Part shown: in pieces, positions 50,202 through 58,415 of the stretch
How positions within the stretch are numbered: the first letter of the stretch is position 1
How the letters are laid out: every line of letters begins with the position of its first letter
Assembly: GCF_015905305.1 (NCBI RefSeq)
Contig: NZ_JADZLQ010000003.1
Location: 558,001-622,000 of the forward strand
Source of the DNA: Pinirhizobacter soli
GTDB taxonomy: Bacteria > Pseudomonadota > Gammaproteobacteria > Xanthomonadales > Rhodanobacteraceae
Reading direction: 5' to 3'
Length of the DNA: 64,000 nucleotides
The notes under the pieces: generated by a model
Database searches by the model: none
Seen by the model: only the letters and a program-made list of their open reading frames with translations
Told to the model about the DNA's origin: nothing
Program-made: the position numbers and the translations under genes

Positions 50202-51169
50202 CAGGCGATTCCCCATAGGTGTCGGGCTTCGGCCGCGATCATATCCGGGTATTCCTCGGGGAAGAAAAGCTTTCCTTTTGGCACGAAGCCGATACCCCTG
50301 GATCCGGGAAACACCCCGTCCAGGTAGTGGGCATCCTTTGGCAGGAAAATGTCGTCGCTGGCGCCCCAGACGATACGCACTGGTACCGAGCTCTTGCGCA
50401 GCTCAGCTTCGATGCCCGCCAGCGGGTTGGGCTCCATCGCCAGGTGGAAAGCGTGGTACTGCTCCCGTCGAAGCGGCGAGGCCACCAGGGGTGTCACGTA
50501 GTACTCGATCACCTCGTCGGTAAGCACGTTGGGGTCGTGGTAGACAGCGGCACCAAACGTGGAGCGCGCCAGGGCTTTGTCCGTCAGCCATGCTGCGGTG
50601 GTATCGGCCAGCGTGCCTGCACGGGCCATGGCGATCGCCGGCTTCACCTTGGCTGCCGGGCTGTCAGGCTCGACGTCGCCATTGGTCAACAGCAAGCTGC
50701 GCACGCGGTCGGGAAAACGCCGCAGGAATAACTGGGCGACAGCCGTGCCGATATCGCTGGCCACGATATCCACGCGTGGTTCGTGCAACGCGTCCAGCAG
50801 CTCGGCCAGCATGCCGGCCTGGTCTGCCGCGGCCAAGGATCGCCCCGCCGGAACTTCGGAATATCCCAATCCCATGAAGTCCGGCACGACGCAACGCCGA
50901 TGCGCCGCCAGCCGGTCCAGGGCGCCGCGCCATTGCAAGCCGTTGAGTGGCGCGCCGTGCAGGAAAAGCGCAGCCGGCCCCCGGCCGCGCTCAATGTAGG
51001 CGATGCGTCCGACCGGCAGGGAAGCGAAGCGGCGGGCAGCGCCAAAGGTCGCCGGGTTCGAAGGACCGGCCGCGGGGGTCGGCCTGGCAAGGTCGCGGGC
51101 AAAAGCACCCCCGAACATGCCGGTTGCCGCTGCCGCGGCAGTCATCTGCAGGAATTGCCGGCGCCTCAT
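50201..51169 (-). CDS. Alpha/beta hydrolase with Tat signal and Asp nucleophile position
   Basis: 322 residues. MRRRQFLQMTAAAAATGMFG is a Tat-like signal. 'ALFLHGAPLNGLQW', 'CVVPDFMGLGYSE' and 'VDIVASDIGTAVAQLFLRRFPDRV' give the fold; the nucleophile position in the elbow is D139 (SDIG), as in haloalkane dehalogenases and epoxide hydrolases. Acid region 'RIVWGASDDIFLPKDAHYL' is present, but the position expected for the catalytic His reads PKGKLFFPEE. The enzyme therefore belongs to the dehalogenase-like branch with a missing His at that motif. TGATG overlap with the VOC gene; divergent AraC gene. Confidence 0.82.
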   Translation of the reverse strand: MRRRQFLQMTAAAAATGMFGGAFARDLARPTPAAGPSNPATFGAARRFASLPVGRIAYIERGRGPAALFLHGAPLNGLQWRGALDRLAAHRRCVVPDFMGLGYSEVPAGRSLAAADQAGMLAELLDALHEPRVDIVASDIGTAVAQLFLRRFPDRVRSLLLTNGDVEPDSPAAKVKPAIAMARAGTLADTTAAWLTDKALARSTFGAAVYHDPNVLTDEVIEYYVTPLVASPLRREQYHAFHLAMEPNPLAGIEAELRKSSVPVRIVWGASDDIFLPKDAHYLDGVFPGSRGIGFVPKGKLFFPEEYPDMIAAEARHLWGIA

Positions 51170-51280
51170 GCCTTGTCTCCGTGGAAGCCCTGGCGGCATT
51201 CTCCCGGCAGCCGACAGTGGGCCGCGCGCAGGAAAAGACGGCGCCGGACACGGATGGATGATTTCTGGCAGGATCGGCCC

Positions 51281-52138
51281 ATGAGCCGCCCCGATTGCTA
51301 TCCCAATCCGCCGTCCGCGGTACTCGCCGGTGGCGGACGGTTGCCCTTGCTCGATACGTTGACCTCCCCCGTGCCCCTGGGCCTGTTCGATTCGCCCGTG
51401 GACCATCGTCACGTGCTTTGCCTGCATCTGGGCGAACCGGTTCCGGTGTCGTGGCGGGCGACCCATGGCGAGCACAGGGGGACGCGGATCCACGGTCAGT
51501 TTTGCGTGGTGCCCGCCGGCTCGAGCACGCGATGGACGTTGTCCCGGCCCGCGCGATCGTTGCTGCTTCGCCTGTCTCCGCCGCTGTTGTCGGAGACCGC
51601 GGACAGCATGGGCTTGGGTGTCCAGAATGCTTCGCTGGCACCATCGATCCACATTCGCGACCCACAGGTCGAACGTATCGGCTGGATGATGCAGGCCGAA
51701 GACCACAGCGACTATCCCGGCGGTAGGCTATTCGCCGACAGTCTCGCCACCGCGCTTGCGGTGCGCTTGCTGGCGTTGCAGTCGCGGCATGGCAACGCAA
51801 GCAGCAAAACCACGCGCGCACTGCCTGCATGGCGTCTACGACAGGTGATCGAGTACATCGAAAGCAACCTCGATCAGGATCTCACGCTGGCCGAGCTGGC
51901 TCGCATCGTGGATTTCAGCGTGTCGCACTTCAAGCCGATGTTCAAACAGGCCACTGGCGTGCCGGTGCATCGCTTTGTGATGGAGCGTCGCGTCGAACGC
52001 GCCCGTGTCCTTCTGCTCGAAGGCAGGCAAAGCATTAGCGACATTGCACTGGAGACCGGCTTCGCCCATCCCAGTCACATGGCCCGTTGCATGCGCCGGC
52101 TACTGGGCAAAAGTCCGTCGGAGCTTGCAGCGGGGTAG
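51281..52138 (+). CDS. AraC family transcriptional regulator
   Basis: 285 residues. The N-terminal ligand domain is followed by the double HTH: 'RQVIEYIESNLDQDLTLAELARIVDFSVSHFKPMFKQATGVPVHRFVMERRVERARVLLLEG' and 'ISDIALETGFAHPSHMARCMRRLLGKSP'. ATG 51281 has AGGA at good spacing; an ATG at 51254 is possible. It is divergent from the hydrolase/VOC operon and is its likely activator. Effector unknown. Confidence 0.9.
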   Translation: MSRPDCYPNPPSAVLAGGGRLPLLDTLTSPVPLGLFDSPVDHRHVLCLHLGEPVPVSWRATHGEHRGTRIHGQFCVVPAGSSTRWTLSRPARSLLLRLSPPLLSETADSMGLGVQNASLAPSIHIRDPQVERIGWMMQAEDHSDYPGGRLFADSLATALAVRLLALQSRHGNASSKTTRALPAWRLRQVIEYIESNLDQDLTLAELARIVDFSVSHFKPMFKQATGVPVHRFVMERRVERARVLLLEGRQSISDIALETGFAHPSHMARCMRRLLGKSPSELAAG

Positions 52139-52176
52139 TATTCACCGTTCCCCAGCGTCCATGCGGGCCACGCGCC

Positions 52177-53601
52177 ATGCAATGCCTCGATAATCTCCTG
52201 CTCAATACCGATAGCTACAAGGCCAGCCACTGGCTGCAATACCCGCCCGGTACCGATTCCACCTTCTTCTATGTGGAATCGCGCGGGGGCACCTACGACC
52301 GCACCGTATTCTTCGGCCTGCAGGCGATCCTCAAGGAGTACCTCGCAAGGCCCGTCACCCATGCGCACGTCGACGAGGCCCGCGACCTGTTCGCCGCTCA
52401 CGGAGAGCCCTTCAACGAGGCGGGGTGGCGCTATATCGTCGATCACCACGGCGGTCTGTTGCCGATACGAATAAGGGCTGTGCCCGAAGGCACCGTGGTG
52501 CCGACGCACCAGGCGCTGATGACGATCGAGTCCACCGATCCCGCCGCCTTCTGGGTGCCCTCGTACCTGGAGACGATGCTGTTGCGTATCTGGTATCCGG
52601 TGACCGTGGCCACGATCAGCTGGCACGCCAAGCAGACCATCCGGCAGTTCCTCGAACGCACCAGCGACGATGTGGAAGGACAGCTTCCCTTCAAGCTGCA
52701 CGACTTCGGTTCCCGCGGCGTTTCTTCGGTGGAGTCCGCTGCCATCGGCGGTGCGGCGCACCTGGTGAATTTCCTCGGCACCGACACGGTATCCGGGCTT
52801 TTGTTGGCCAGGGCCCACTATCACGAGCCCATGGCCGGTTTCTCGATTCCCGCTGCCGAGCACAGCACCATCACCAGCTGGGGTCGCCAGAACGAGGCGG
52901 AAGCCTATCGCAACATGCTCCGGCAGTTCGCCAAACCCGGCGCCATCGTGGCGGTGGTGTCCGATAGCTACGACATCTACCACGCCATCACCGAGCACTG
53001 GGGCAAGACGCTTCGCCAGGAGGTGATCGATTCGGGCGCCACCATCGTCGTGCGCCCGGATTCGGGCGATCCGGTGGCGGTGGTGCATCAATGCCTGGAA
53101 TTGCTCGACGAAGCCTTCGGCCACACCGTGAACGGCAAGGGCTACAAGGTGCTCAACCACGTACGGGTGATCCAGGGTGACGGCATCAATCCCACCAGCA
53201 TCCGCGCGATCCTGGATCGGGTGACCAGCGCCGGCTATGCCACCGACAACGTCGCCTTCGGCATGGGCGGTGCGTTGCTGCAGCAATTGAACCGCGACAC
53301 GCAAAAGTTCGCGCTCAAGTGCTCGGCGGCGCGGGTCAACGGGGCGTGGATCGACGTATGGAAGGATCCGGTGACCGACAAGGGCAAGCAAAGCAAGCGG
53401 GGGCGGATGACCTTGCTGCGGCATCGCGAATACGGCACGTTCAAGACGGTGCCGGTCCCACCCCAGGCCCGCTCGCTGGCGGACATCGACAAGCCGATGG
53501 GTTTCGATGATGCGATGGTGACGGTCTGGGAAGACGGGAAGATCGTCAGCGATTTCGCCTTCGCGGACATTCGCGCACGCGCCGACGCGGCAAGGCTTTA
53601 G
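52177..53601 (+). CDS. nadV: Nicotinamide/nicotinate phosphoribosyltransferase (NadV/NAMPT type)
   Basis: 474 residues. 'NLLLNTDSYKASHWLQYPPGTDSTFFYVESRGG', 'KLHDFGSRGVSSVESAAIGGAAHLVNFLGTDTV', 'FSIPAAEHSTITSWGR', 'SDSYDIYHAI' and 'GATIVVRPDSGDPV' match human NAMPT and bacterial NadV, which make NMN from nicotinamide and PRPP. This gives a direct NAD salvage route. Monocistronic; no NMN adenylyltransferase or NrtR gene is adjacent, so its partners lie elsewhere. Start 52177 is chosen for the conserved N-terminus. Confidence 0.9.
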   Translation: MQCLDNLLLNTDSYKASHWLQYPPGTDSTFFYVESRGGTYDRTVFFGLQAILKEYLARPVTHAHVDEARDLFAAHGEPFNEAGWRYIVDHHGGLLPIRIRAVPEGTVVPTHQALMTIESTDPAAFWVPSYLETMLLRIWYPVTVATISWHAKQTIRQFLERTSDDVEGQLPFKLHDFGSRGVSSVESAAIGGAAHLVNFLGTDTVSGLLLARAHYHEPMAGFSIPAAEHSTITSWGRQNEAEAYRNMLRQFAKPGAIVAVVSDSYDIYHAITEHWGKTLRQEVIDSGATIVVRPDSGDPVAVVHQCLELLDEAFGHTVNGKGYKVLNHVRVIQGDGINPTSIRAILDRVTSAGYATDNVAFGMGGALLQQLNRDTQKFALKCSAARVNGAWIDVWKDPVTDKGKQSKRGRMTLLRHREYGTFKTVPVPPQARSLADIDKPMGFDDAMVTVWEDGKIVSDFAFADIRARADAARL

Positions 53602-53606
53602 CCGCC

Positions 53607-54110
53607 TTACCAGACCTCCACTTCGTAGATGCGCGTGGCCGGATCGTCGGTTTGCGTAGGCTTGGTCACGTCAAGCTCCACATAGCGCGCGCGTTCCGGC
53701 GCAATGCGGTGTTCGGTGATGCTCGCCGTGTTGCCCGATTCATCAACTACCGTCTTCCAGGTTTTCCCATCGGGAGATACGCGCAGCGTGAAAGCGCGCG
53801 TATTCATCGATACAGGCTCGTCGCCCGCACCGGCATGCTTGATGGTGAAGCCCGTGATCGGGCTCACCTGCTGAAGGTCGATGCGAAGCCAGCTGGGAGT
53901 CTGCAGGGTGCAGAACTTGTCCTGGGTTTTGCTGGCGACCTTGCCGTTCACCGCCTTGCTGGCTTCCTCGCCCGGTTTGCATATGGGTGAGCCGGTCACC
54001 GGTTTGCCCAGCGCAAGATTGACGTGCGGCGTGGCCGCTGTTTGTGCCGCCAGGGTGCCGGCGACAAGCAGGAAAAACCCGCCGAACATCAGGTTGGAAA
54101 GCCGTGTCAT
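53607..54110 (-). CDS. Secreted discoidin (F5/8 type C)-domain protein
   Basis: 167 residues with a signal peptide (MTRLSNLMFGGFFLLVAGTL, cleavage near AAQ). The mature part is a single discoidin-like domain: 'NLALGKPVTGSPICKPGEEASKAVNGKV', 'SWLRIDLQQVSPITGFTIKHAG', 'FTLRVSPDGKTWKTV', 'ARYVELDVTKPT'. Such domains bind carbohydrates or surfaces. Its ATG overlaps the stop of the sterol-desaturase-family gene as TGATG, so both are in one operon, which is unexpected given their different roles. Confidence 0.82.
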   Translation of the reverse strand: MTRLSNLMFGGFFLLVAGTLAAQTAATPHVNLALGKPVTGSPICKPGEEASKAVNGKVASKTQDKFCTLQTPSWLRIDLQQVSPITGFTIKHAGAGDEPVSMNTRAFTLRVSPDGKTWKTVVDESGNTASITEHRIAPERARYVELDVTKPTQTDDPATRIYEVEVW

Positions 54111-55135
54111 CAGTGGAATCCGTGGGAGGGCTGGGACGTGCCTGGATGATGCGCTTCCATCTGCTCTAGCTCCTGCTTGGCAACCTTGGCCGTCTTGTGA
54201 TGGCCGTCGTGGCTCCAGCCCGGAGGCATCACCAGGTACATAAGTTTGTTGCCGATGCCTGGCGCGTTCCAGACATCCTTGCCCAGCAGGTAGAACTCAC
54301 CCAGGTAGGCGTCCAGTACGCTGTAACGCTTCACCGGGCGGGTGATGCCGTATTCGATCTGGATATCGTCGCGCTCCTCAACATAGGTGCCGAACACGCG
54401 GTCCCAGATGGGCAGCAGGTTGCAGAAGTTCGTGTCCATGTACACCACGTTGCGAGCGTGGTGCACGCGGTGATGGGAGGGCGTGAGGATGAAGCGGCCA
54501 AGCACGCCGAGCCTGCCGTTCTTCAGCACGTTCTCGCCGAGGTGGATGAAACTTCCCCAGAAGCCGTCGATGATCATGATCAGGATCAGCAGCGGCGGGC
54601 TCACGCCAAGCAGGATGCAGATGCTGGTGCGCACGAAGTCGGCATAGGCTCCCTCCAGGAAGATATGCGAATAGTTCACGCTGAGGTTCATCGCCACCGG
54701 CGCGTGATGCGTGGAGTGCAGGCACCACAGCAGCCTGACCTTATGCGCGAAGAAATGGTAGACGAAATGGGAGAGCTCCCAGGCCACGTAACCGTAAAGC
54801 AAGCCGTACCAGGTAAGGCCCGCCTGGAACAGGGCGAACCGCTGGAACAGCCCGATACACAGCCCCACCATCGCGATGGTGATGAAGTTGCCGATGAACC
54901 GGTTCAATACCATCACCAGCAACGGAACCTGGTAGTGCTCGCGCTGGAAAGTCTTCAGGGCGATGCTGCGCAACAGCTCGAACAGCAGCAATGGTGGAAG
55001 CAGCGGATTGAGCAGGGCGGCAAAGCCATTCACGGTGAGCAGGGCGCGATAGTCGCCCGCGGCAATCATCCCCAGCAGCTGACCCAGGCCAAAGAAGTCG
55101 AGCAATTGGTCGTGCACCCATCCCACCACGTTCAT
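54110..55135 (-). CDS. Fatty acid hydroxylase/sterol desaturase family protein
   Basis: 341 residues, polytopic with diiron-type His boxes: HFVYHFFAH, HSTHHAP, 'HHRVHHARN' and the extra Hx..HH in 'SHDGHHKTA'. This is the FA_hydroxylase/desaturase superfamily, which hydroxylates lipids, sterols or ether lipids using O2 at the inner membrane. The start at ATG 55135 is favoured. Upstream promoter region carries four GTATAC sites near the divergent Lnt-like gene. Substrate unknown. Confidence 0.85.
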   Translation of the reverse strand: MNVVGWVHDQLLDFFGLGQLLGMIAAGDYRALLTVNGFAALLNPLLPPLLLFELLRSIALKTFQREHYQVPLLVMVLNRFIGNFITIAMVGLCIGLFQRFALFQAGLTWYGLLYGYVAWELSHFVYHFFAHKVRLLWCLHSTHHAPVAMNLSVNYSHIFLEGAYADFVRTSICILLGVSPPLLILIMIIDGFWGSFIHLGENVLKNGRLGVLGRFILTPSHHRVHHARNVVYMDTNFCNLLPIWDRVFGTYVEERDDIQIEYGITRPVKRYSVLDAYLGEFYLLGKDVWNAPGIGNKLMYLVMPPGWSHDGHHKTAKVAKQELEQMEAHHPGTSQPSHGFH

Positions 55136-55254
55136 CGTTGGCACTGCTCCCCGGTGTTACTGGAACCCCGGTTTATCACGATCTAAATTTGGCTGCAAGT
55201 GACACGGGCCGGATGACGGGCGGTGGCGCCAGCTCGCTGCACCCCATTGGTCAT

Positions 55255-55290
55255 GTATACGCCGTATACCTCAACGTATACGATGTATAC
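55255..55290. promoter_or_regulatory. Cluster of four GTATAC palindromes
   Basis: GTATAC occurs at 55255, 55264, 55276 and 55285, spacing 9, 12 and 9, so pairs repeat with a 21-bp (two-turn) period. They lie upstream of the Lnt-like gene (start 55331) and 120 bases from the divergent desaturase gene. The arrangement suggests cooperative binding by a dimeric repressor; no regulator is identified. Confidence 0.55.
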
Positions 55291-55330
55291 AAGATCGATA
55301 CGCCACCATTCCCTCAACGAGGAAAACCAG

Positions 55331-56749
55331 ATGTTCGTACTGCTCGCTGCGCTATTGAGTGGCGCGATGTTCTACTTTTCGCAAGGCCTCGCCGATATAT
55401 GGGCGTTGGCGTGGTTTGCCCCCGTGCCTCTGCTCTGGCTGGCTTATGGAAGGGCGCCAACGTGGCAGGTGGCTGTCGCAAGCGCCATGGCCATCCTTGC
55501 CGGGTCGGCCTACGCCCTGCAGTGCTATGCGACGCTCCCGTTAATGATCATCGTTGTCGTGGTGGCGCCACAGGTGGTGCTGTTTCCCATGGCCGTTGTG
55601 TTCGCACGGGCGGTTCAACGGCGTGGGCCCGCGTTGCTGGTATTGATAGCGTTTCCCGCCACCTGGACAGCATTCGAATACCTCGTTGGCGTCGTCTCGC
55701 CGCATGGTACGTACGGATCGCTGGCCTATAGCCAGGTGTCGGCGCCGTTGCTGATCCAGGGCGCGTCGCTGTTTGGCTACGTCGCCGTGACATTCGCGCT
55801 TTGCCTGTTTGCCAACACCCTCGCCATGGCGATTCGGGCGAAGAGGAATTCGGTAGCCGCCATCGCAACGGGCCTTGCCGTTTGCGCCATCAACGTTGCC
55901 TTCGGCATGGTGCGCCTGGCGCATTCTCAACCGCAGACCGTCCGCGTGGCCGCCATGGTCGATGAAACCGCCACAGGGCACGCCTGGCACGCAAAAACGC
56001 TGCAAGACGCCTCGGCCGTAGTCGAAGCCTATGCGCAGGCCATACGAAGCGCCGCGGCGCAGGGAGCCACATTCGTCGTTACTGCCGAGAGTGCGATGCC
56101 TTTGATGGCTTCGTGGGAGCCCGCCATCAAGGCACAACTGGCTGAGGTTTCGAAGCAGGCAAACGTGCACATCGTCGCGGGTTTCAACCAGATGGAACCT
56201 GCGGGCGATATCGCCCTGTCATTCCAGCCGGATGCCGCCACCCAGTTCTATGCCAAGCGCCACCCGGTGCCGATCCTCGAGGATCGATTCGTGCCTGGCA
56301 CGCAATCTGGTTGGCTCGGTGATGGCCGCGCGATGGAGATCTGCAAGGATATGGATTTCCCCGCAACGATCCGCGCCGACGCCGCCAAGGGCGTTCGTCT
56401 GGTGGGTGTTCCTGCGGGTGACTTTGGCCTGGATGCGTGGCTGCATGCACGTATGGCGGTGATGCGCAGCGTCGAGGGAGGCTTCGCCATGGTGCGCGCG
56501 GCCAACGATGGGCTGGTGACGGTCAATGATGCCCAGGGGCGCCTGATCGCCTCGAAGATGGCGGCGCCCACCGGCCTGACAAGCGTCGTGGCCGATGTAC
56601 CACTGGGATCGGGCCCCACGATCTATATCCGTATCGGAGATGTGTTCGCGTGGCTTTGCCTGGCGATCTCTTTACTGACGGGCGTCAGCCTTGGGCGGCA
56701 CTGGCTTCAATCTCGCCAGGACGCCCGTAGCGGCCGTCTATCTCCATAG
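55331..56749 (+). CDS. Lnt-like (apolipoprotein N-acyltransferase-type) nitrilase-fold membrane protein
   Basis: 472 residues. Five to six N-terminal membrane helices, then a nitrilase domain. The Glu-Lys-Cys triad is intact: E in VVTAESAMPL, K in YAKRHPVPILEDRFVPG and C in MEICKDMDFP. A C-terminal membrane helix (FAWLCLAISLLTGVSLG) completes the Lnt layout. It may acylate a lipoprotein or another envelope amine; whether it is the housekeeping Lnt or a paralogue cannot be decided from the window. Four GTATAC sites precede it. Confidence 0.82.
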   Translation: MFVLLAALLSGAMFYFSQGLADIWALAWFAPVPLLWLAYGRAPTWQVAVASAMAILAGSAYALQCYATLPLMIIVVVVAPQVVLFPMAVVFARAVQRRGPALLVLIAFPATWTAFEYLVGVVSPHGTYGSLAYSQVSAPLLIQGASLFGYVAVTFALCLFANTLAMAIRAKRNSVAAIATGLAVCAINVAFGMVRLAHSQPQTVRVAAMVDETATGHAWHAKTLQDASAVVEAYAQAIRSAAAQGATFVVTAESAMPLMASWEPAIKAQLAEVSKQANVHIVAGFNQMEPAGDIALSFQPDAATQFYAKRHPVPILEDRFVPGTQSGWLGDGRAMEICKDMDFPATIRADAAKGVRLVGVPAGDFGLDAWLHARMAVMRSVEGGFAMVRAANDGLVTVNDAQGRLIASKMAAPTGLTSVVADVPLGSGPTIYIRIGDVFAWLCLAISLLTGVSLGRHWLQSRQDARSGRLSP

Positions 56750-56966
56750 CCAGTTGAGCGACGGCCTGCTCGCGGGCGGCACGTTCATTCCACTGTCCAC
56801 ATAACAGCGGATGCAGGCGAATCGCCGCCGACCAGATGGAAAGCTCACCCAACTGCAGCGACAGGCGCCTGATTTGTGCGCATGCATCGGCCGCCCCAGC
56901 CAAGTCGCTTTCCTCAAGTGCGTTGAGAAGGCTATACGCTGATCCAAGGATCGATGGACTATTCAT
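56685..56966 (-). CDS. Small hypothetical helical protein
   Basis: 93 residues, all-helical by appearance: MNSPSILGSAYSLLNALEES, 'DLAGAADACAQIRRLSLQLGELSIWSAAIRLH', 'REQAVAQLAMEIDGRYG'. It lacks signal and membrane segments. The helical pattern loosely recalls Hpt-like bundles but no phosphorylatable His motif is evident. It overlaps the 3' end of the convergent Lnt-like gene by 65 bases. Confidence that it is expressed is moderate. Confidence 0.45.
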   Translation of the reverse strand: MNSPSILGSAYSLLNALEESDLAGAADACAQIRRLSLQLGELSIWSAAIRLHPLLCGQWNERAAREQAVAQLAMEIDGRYGRPGEIEASAAQG

Positions 56967-56988
56967 CGCGACGTCACCTGTGCATGGG

Positions 56989-57648
56989 CTATGAGTCGAG
57001 CCTTGCCAGAAGATCGGCGGCGCCTTTCTTCAGTCCCGTCTTCGATGCACTCAGGGCACCAATACTCGCCTTGACGTTCATCGCGCTTGGATACTGCTTG
57101 GCGACATAAGCAGCAAGTAGCTCGTTCGTCTGCGAGTCGTAGACCTCCACCGCATAACTGACCGAGCCGCTCATCAGGCCCTCCTTGCCGCGGATGGATT
57201 GCACCACGTTGTAAGGACCACCGCCCAGGTCGAACTTAGTGAAGGTTCCAAGGAACTGCTTCGTCGGCTTGGCGCCCGTGAGGGTAAGGGCAATGCGCAG
57301 TGTTCCCGGCCCAGGCATCGAGCTGTTGGCGAACTTCTGTTGCAGCGCCTGGCCGAACTCGGCCTGCATGTAACGGGCGAGCTCCCGCTTGCCTTCCTCG
57401 GAAACCTTCTCGAACTGGTTATCCGGACCCCGGTAGATGGTGACTTGCTCAACAAGGACCTTCGAATAGCGCTTGAAGTCCGTCGGCGATGAGTACTCGA
57501 AAGGAACGCGTCCAGCGGGTTTCCCGCTGGGCCGGAGCACGGGCGAAGAGTCCAGGCCCGTATACGGAAGTGGGCGTGTCGGCGCCGAGCAGGCAGCGAG
57601 TGAAAGCGCTAGCGCGATGGCGGCGACAGGCGATGCGAATCGTTTCAT
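56989..57648 (-). CDS. DUF3313-like lipoprotein
   Basis: 219 residues with a lipoprotein signal (lipobox LAAC) and mature domain 'YSSPTDFKRYSKVLVEQVTIYRGPDNQFEKVSEEGKRELARYMQAEFGQALQQKF', 'GPGTLRIALTLTGAKPTKQFLG', 'SYAVEVYDSQTNELLAAYVAKQYP' that fits the DUF3313 family of outer-membrane lipoproteins of unknown role. It is divergent from a TetR regulator across a GTACGGT-type palindrome, so it is a probable TetR target. Confidence 0.75.
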   Translation of the reverse strand: MKRFASPVAAIALALSLAACSAPTRPLPYTGLDSSPVLRPSGKPAGRVPFEYSSPTDFKRYSKVLVEQVTIYRGPDNQFEKVSEEGKRELARYMQAEFGQALQQKFANSSMPGPGTLRIALTLTGAKPTKQFLGTFTKFDLGGGPYNVVQSIRGKEGLMSGSVSYAVEVYDSQTNELLAAYVAKQYPSAMNVKASIGALSASKTGLKKGAADLLARLDS

Positions 57649-57701
57649 GGGTGCGTTCCGGGAGTAAGGGGATCGGTGATGCTGGGCAGGTGCATAACAA
57701 A

Positions 57702-57716
57702 ACCGTACAGTACGGT
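57702..57716. promoter_or_regulatory. TetR-type operator palindrome
   Basis: ACCGTAC-A-GTACGGT is a perfect 7-1-7 palindrome in the divergent region between the lipoprotein (start 57648) and the TetR gene (start 57788). A partial second copy, GCGTACAGTT, lies at 57755-57764. A GATAAT hexamer starts 3 bases downstream, as expected if the site overlaps a promoter. The adjacent TetR protein is the likely binder. Confidence 0.6.
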
Positions 57717-57787
57717 ACGATAATGGCCCGGGATTTTCCCCGTGTCAACAAAAAGCGTACAGTTGGGTTCTCTTATGAGGAATGCGC

Positions 57788-58405
57788 ATGAAGGTAAGGA
57801 CCGATGCCAGGAGGGCGGCGATCGTCGAGGCAGCCGCCGGGCTGTTCGAGGAGTTCGGATACGACGGCGCCTCGATGAACGAACTGGCGAAGCGATTGGG
57901 TGGCTCCAAGGGCACCCTCTATGGCTATTTCGAATCGAAGGATCAGCTGTTCGAGGCCGTCGTCCGAAAATTCGCCACAGGGCACCTCTCCGAAGCCGCC
58001 GCGAACCTGGAAGCCGACAACGAGGATGTCGCCGCGCTCAGGGAAACCCTTTTGCATTTCGCCGAGGGAATGCTTCGCGTGCTTACTGACGACACGCGCG
58101 CCATGGCCTGCTATCGGATGGTCATGGGCGAGGCCGGGCGCTCGGACGTGGGACGGCTTTTCCACGAATCAGGCCCCACTGAGGCGATTGCCGCGCTATC
58201 GAAGGTATTGGCTGCAGCCATGAAGCGTGGATTGCTGGTCCGGGGCGACGCCCATGTCACGGCCCAGCATTTCATCGCGCTGGTTCCCGCCGAGATTCAA
58301 TCACGGCTCTTCGAGCGTGAGCCCAAGCCCATTGGCCGCACGGCCATTCGAGGCATGGCCAGGCGCGCGGTGGACATGTATTTATCCGGTGCGCTGCCCA
58401 GGTAA
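57788..58405 (+). CDS. TetR family transcriptional regulator
   Basis: 205 residues. The HTH is clear: 'RRAAIVEAAAGLFEEFGYDGASMNELAKRLGGSKGTLYGYFESKDQLFEAVVRKFA', and the C-terminal ligand domain is of the common C-terminal alpha type ('LRETLLHFAEGMLRVLTDD', 'MVMGEAGRS'). ATG 57788 has GAGGA 7 bases upstream, better than ATG 57782. It is divergent from the DUF3313-like lipoprotein with a palindromic operator between. A local repressor of the lipoprotein, possibly an envelope-stress or drug-response pair. Confidence 0.9.
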   Translation: MKVRTDARRAAIVEAAAGLFEEFGYDGASMNELAKRLGGSKGTLYGYFESKDQLFEAVVRKFATGHLSEAAANLEADNEDVAALRETLLHFAEGMLRVLTDDTRAMACYRMVMGEAGRSDVGRLFHESGPTEAIAALSKVLAAAMKRGLLVRGDAHVTAQHFIALVPAEIQSRLFEREPKPIGRTAIRGMARRAVDMYLSGALPR

Positions 58406-58415
58406 CTGGTTCAAC

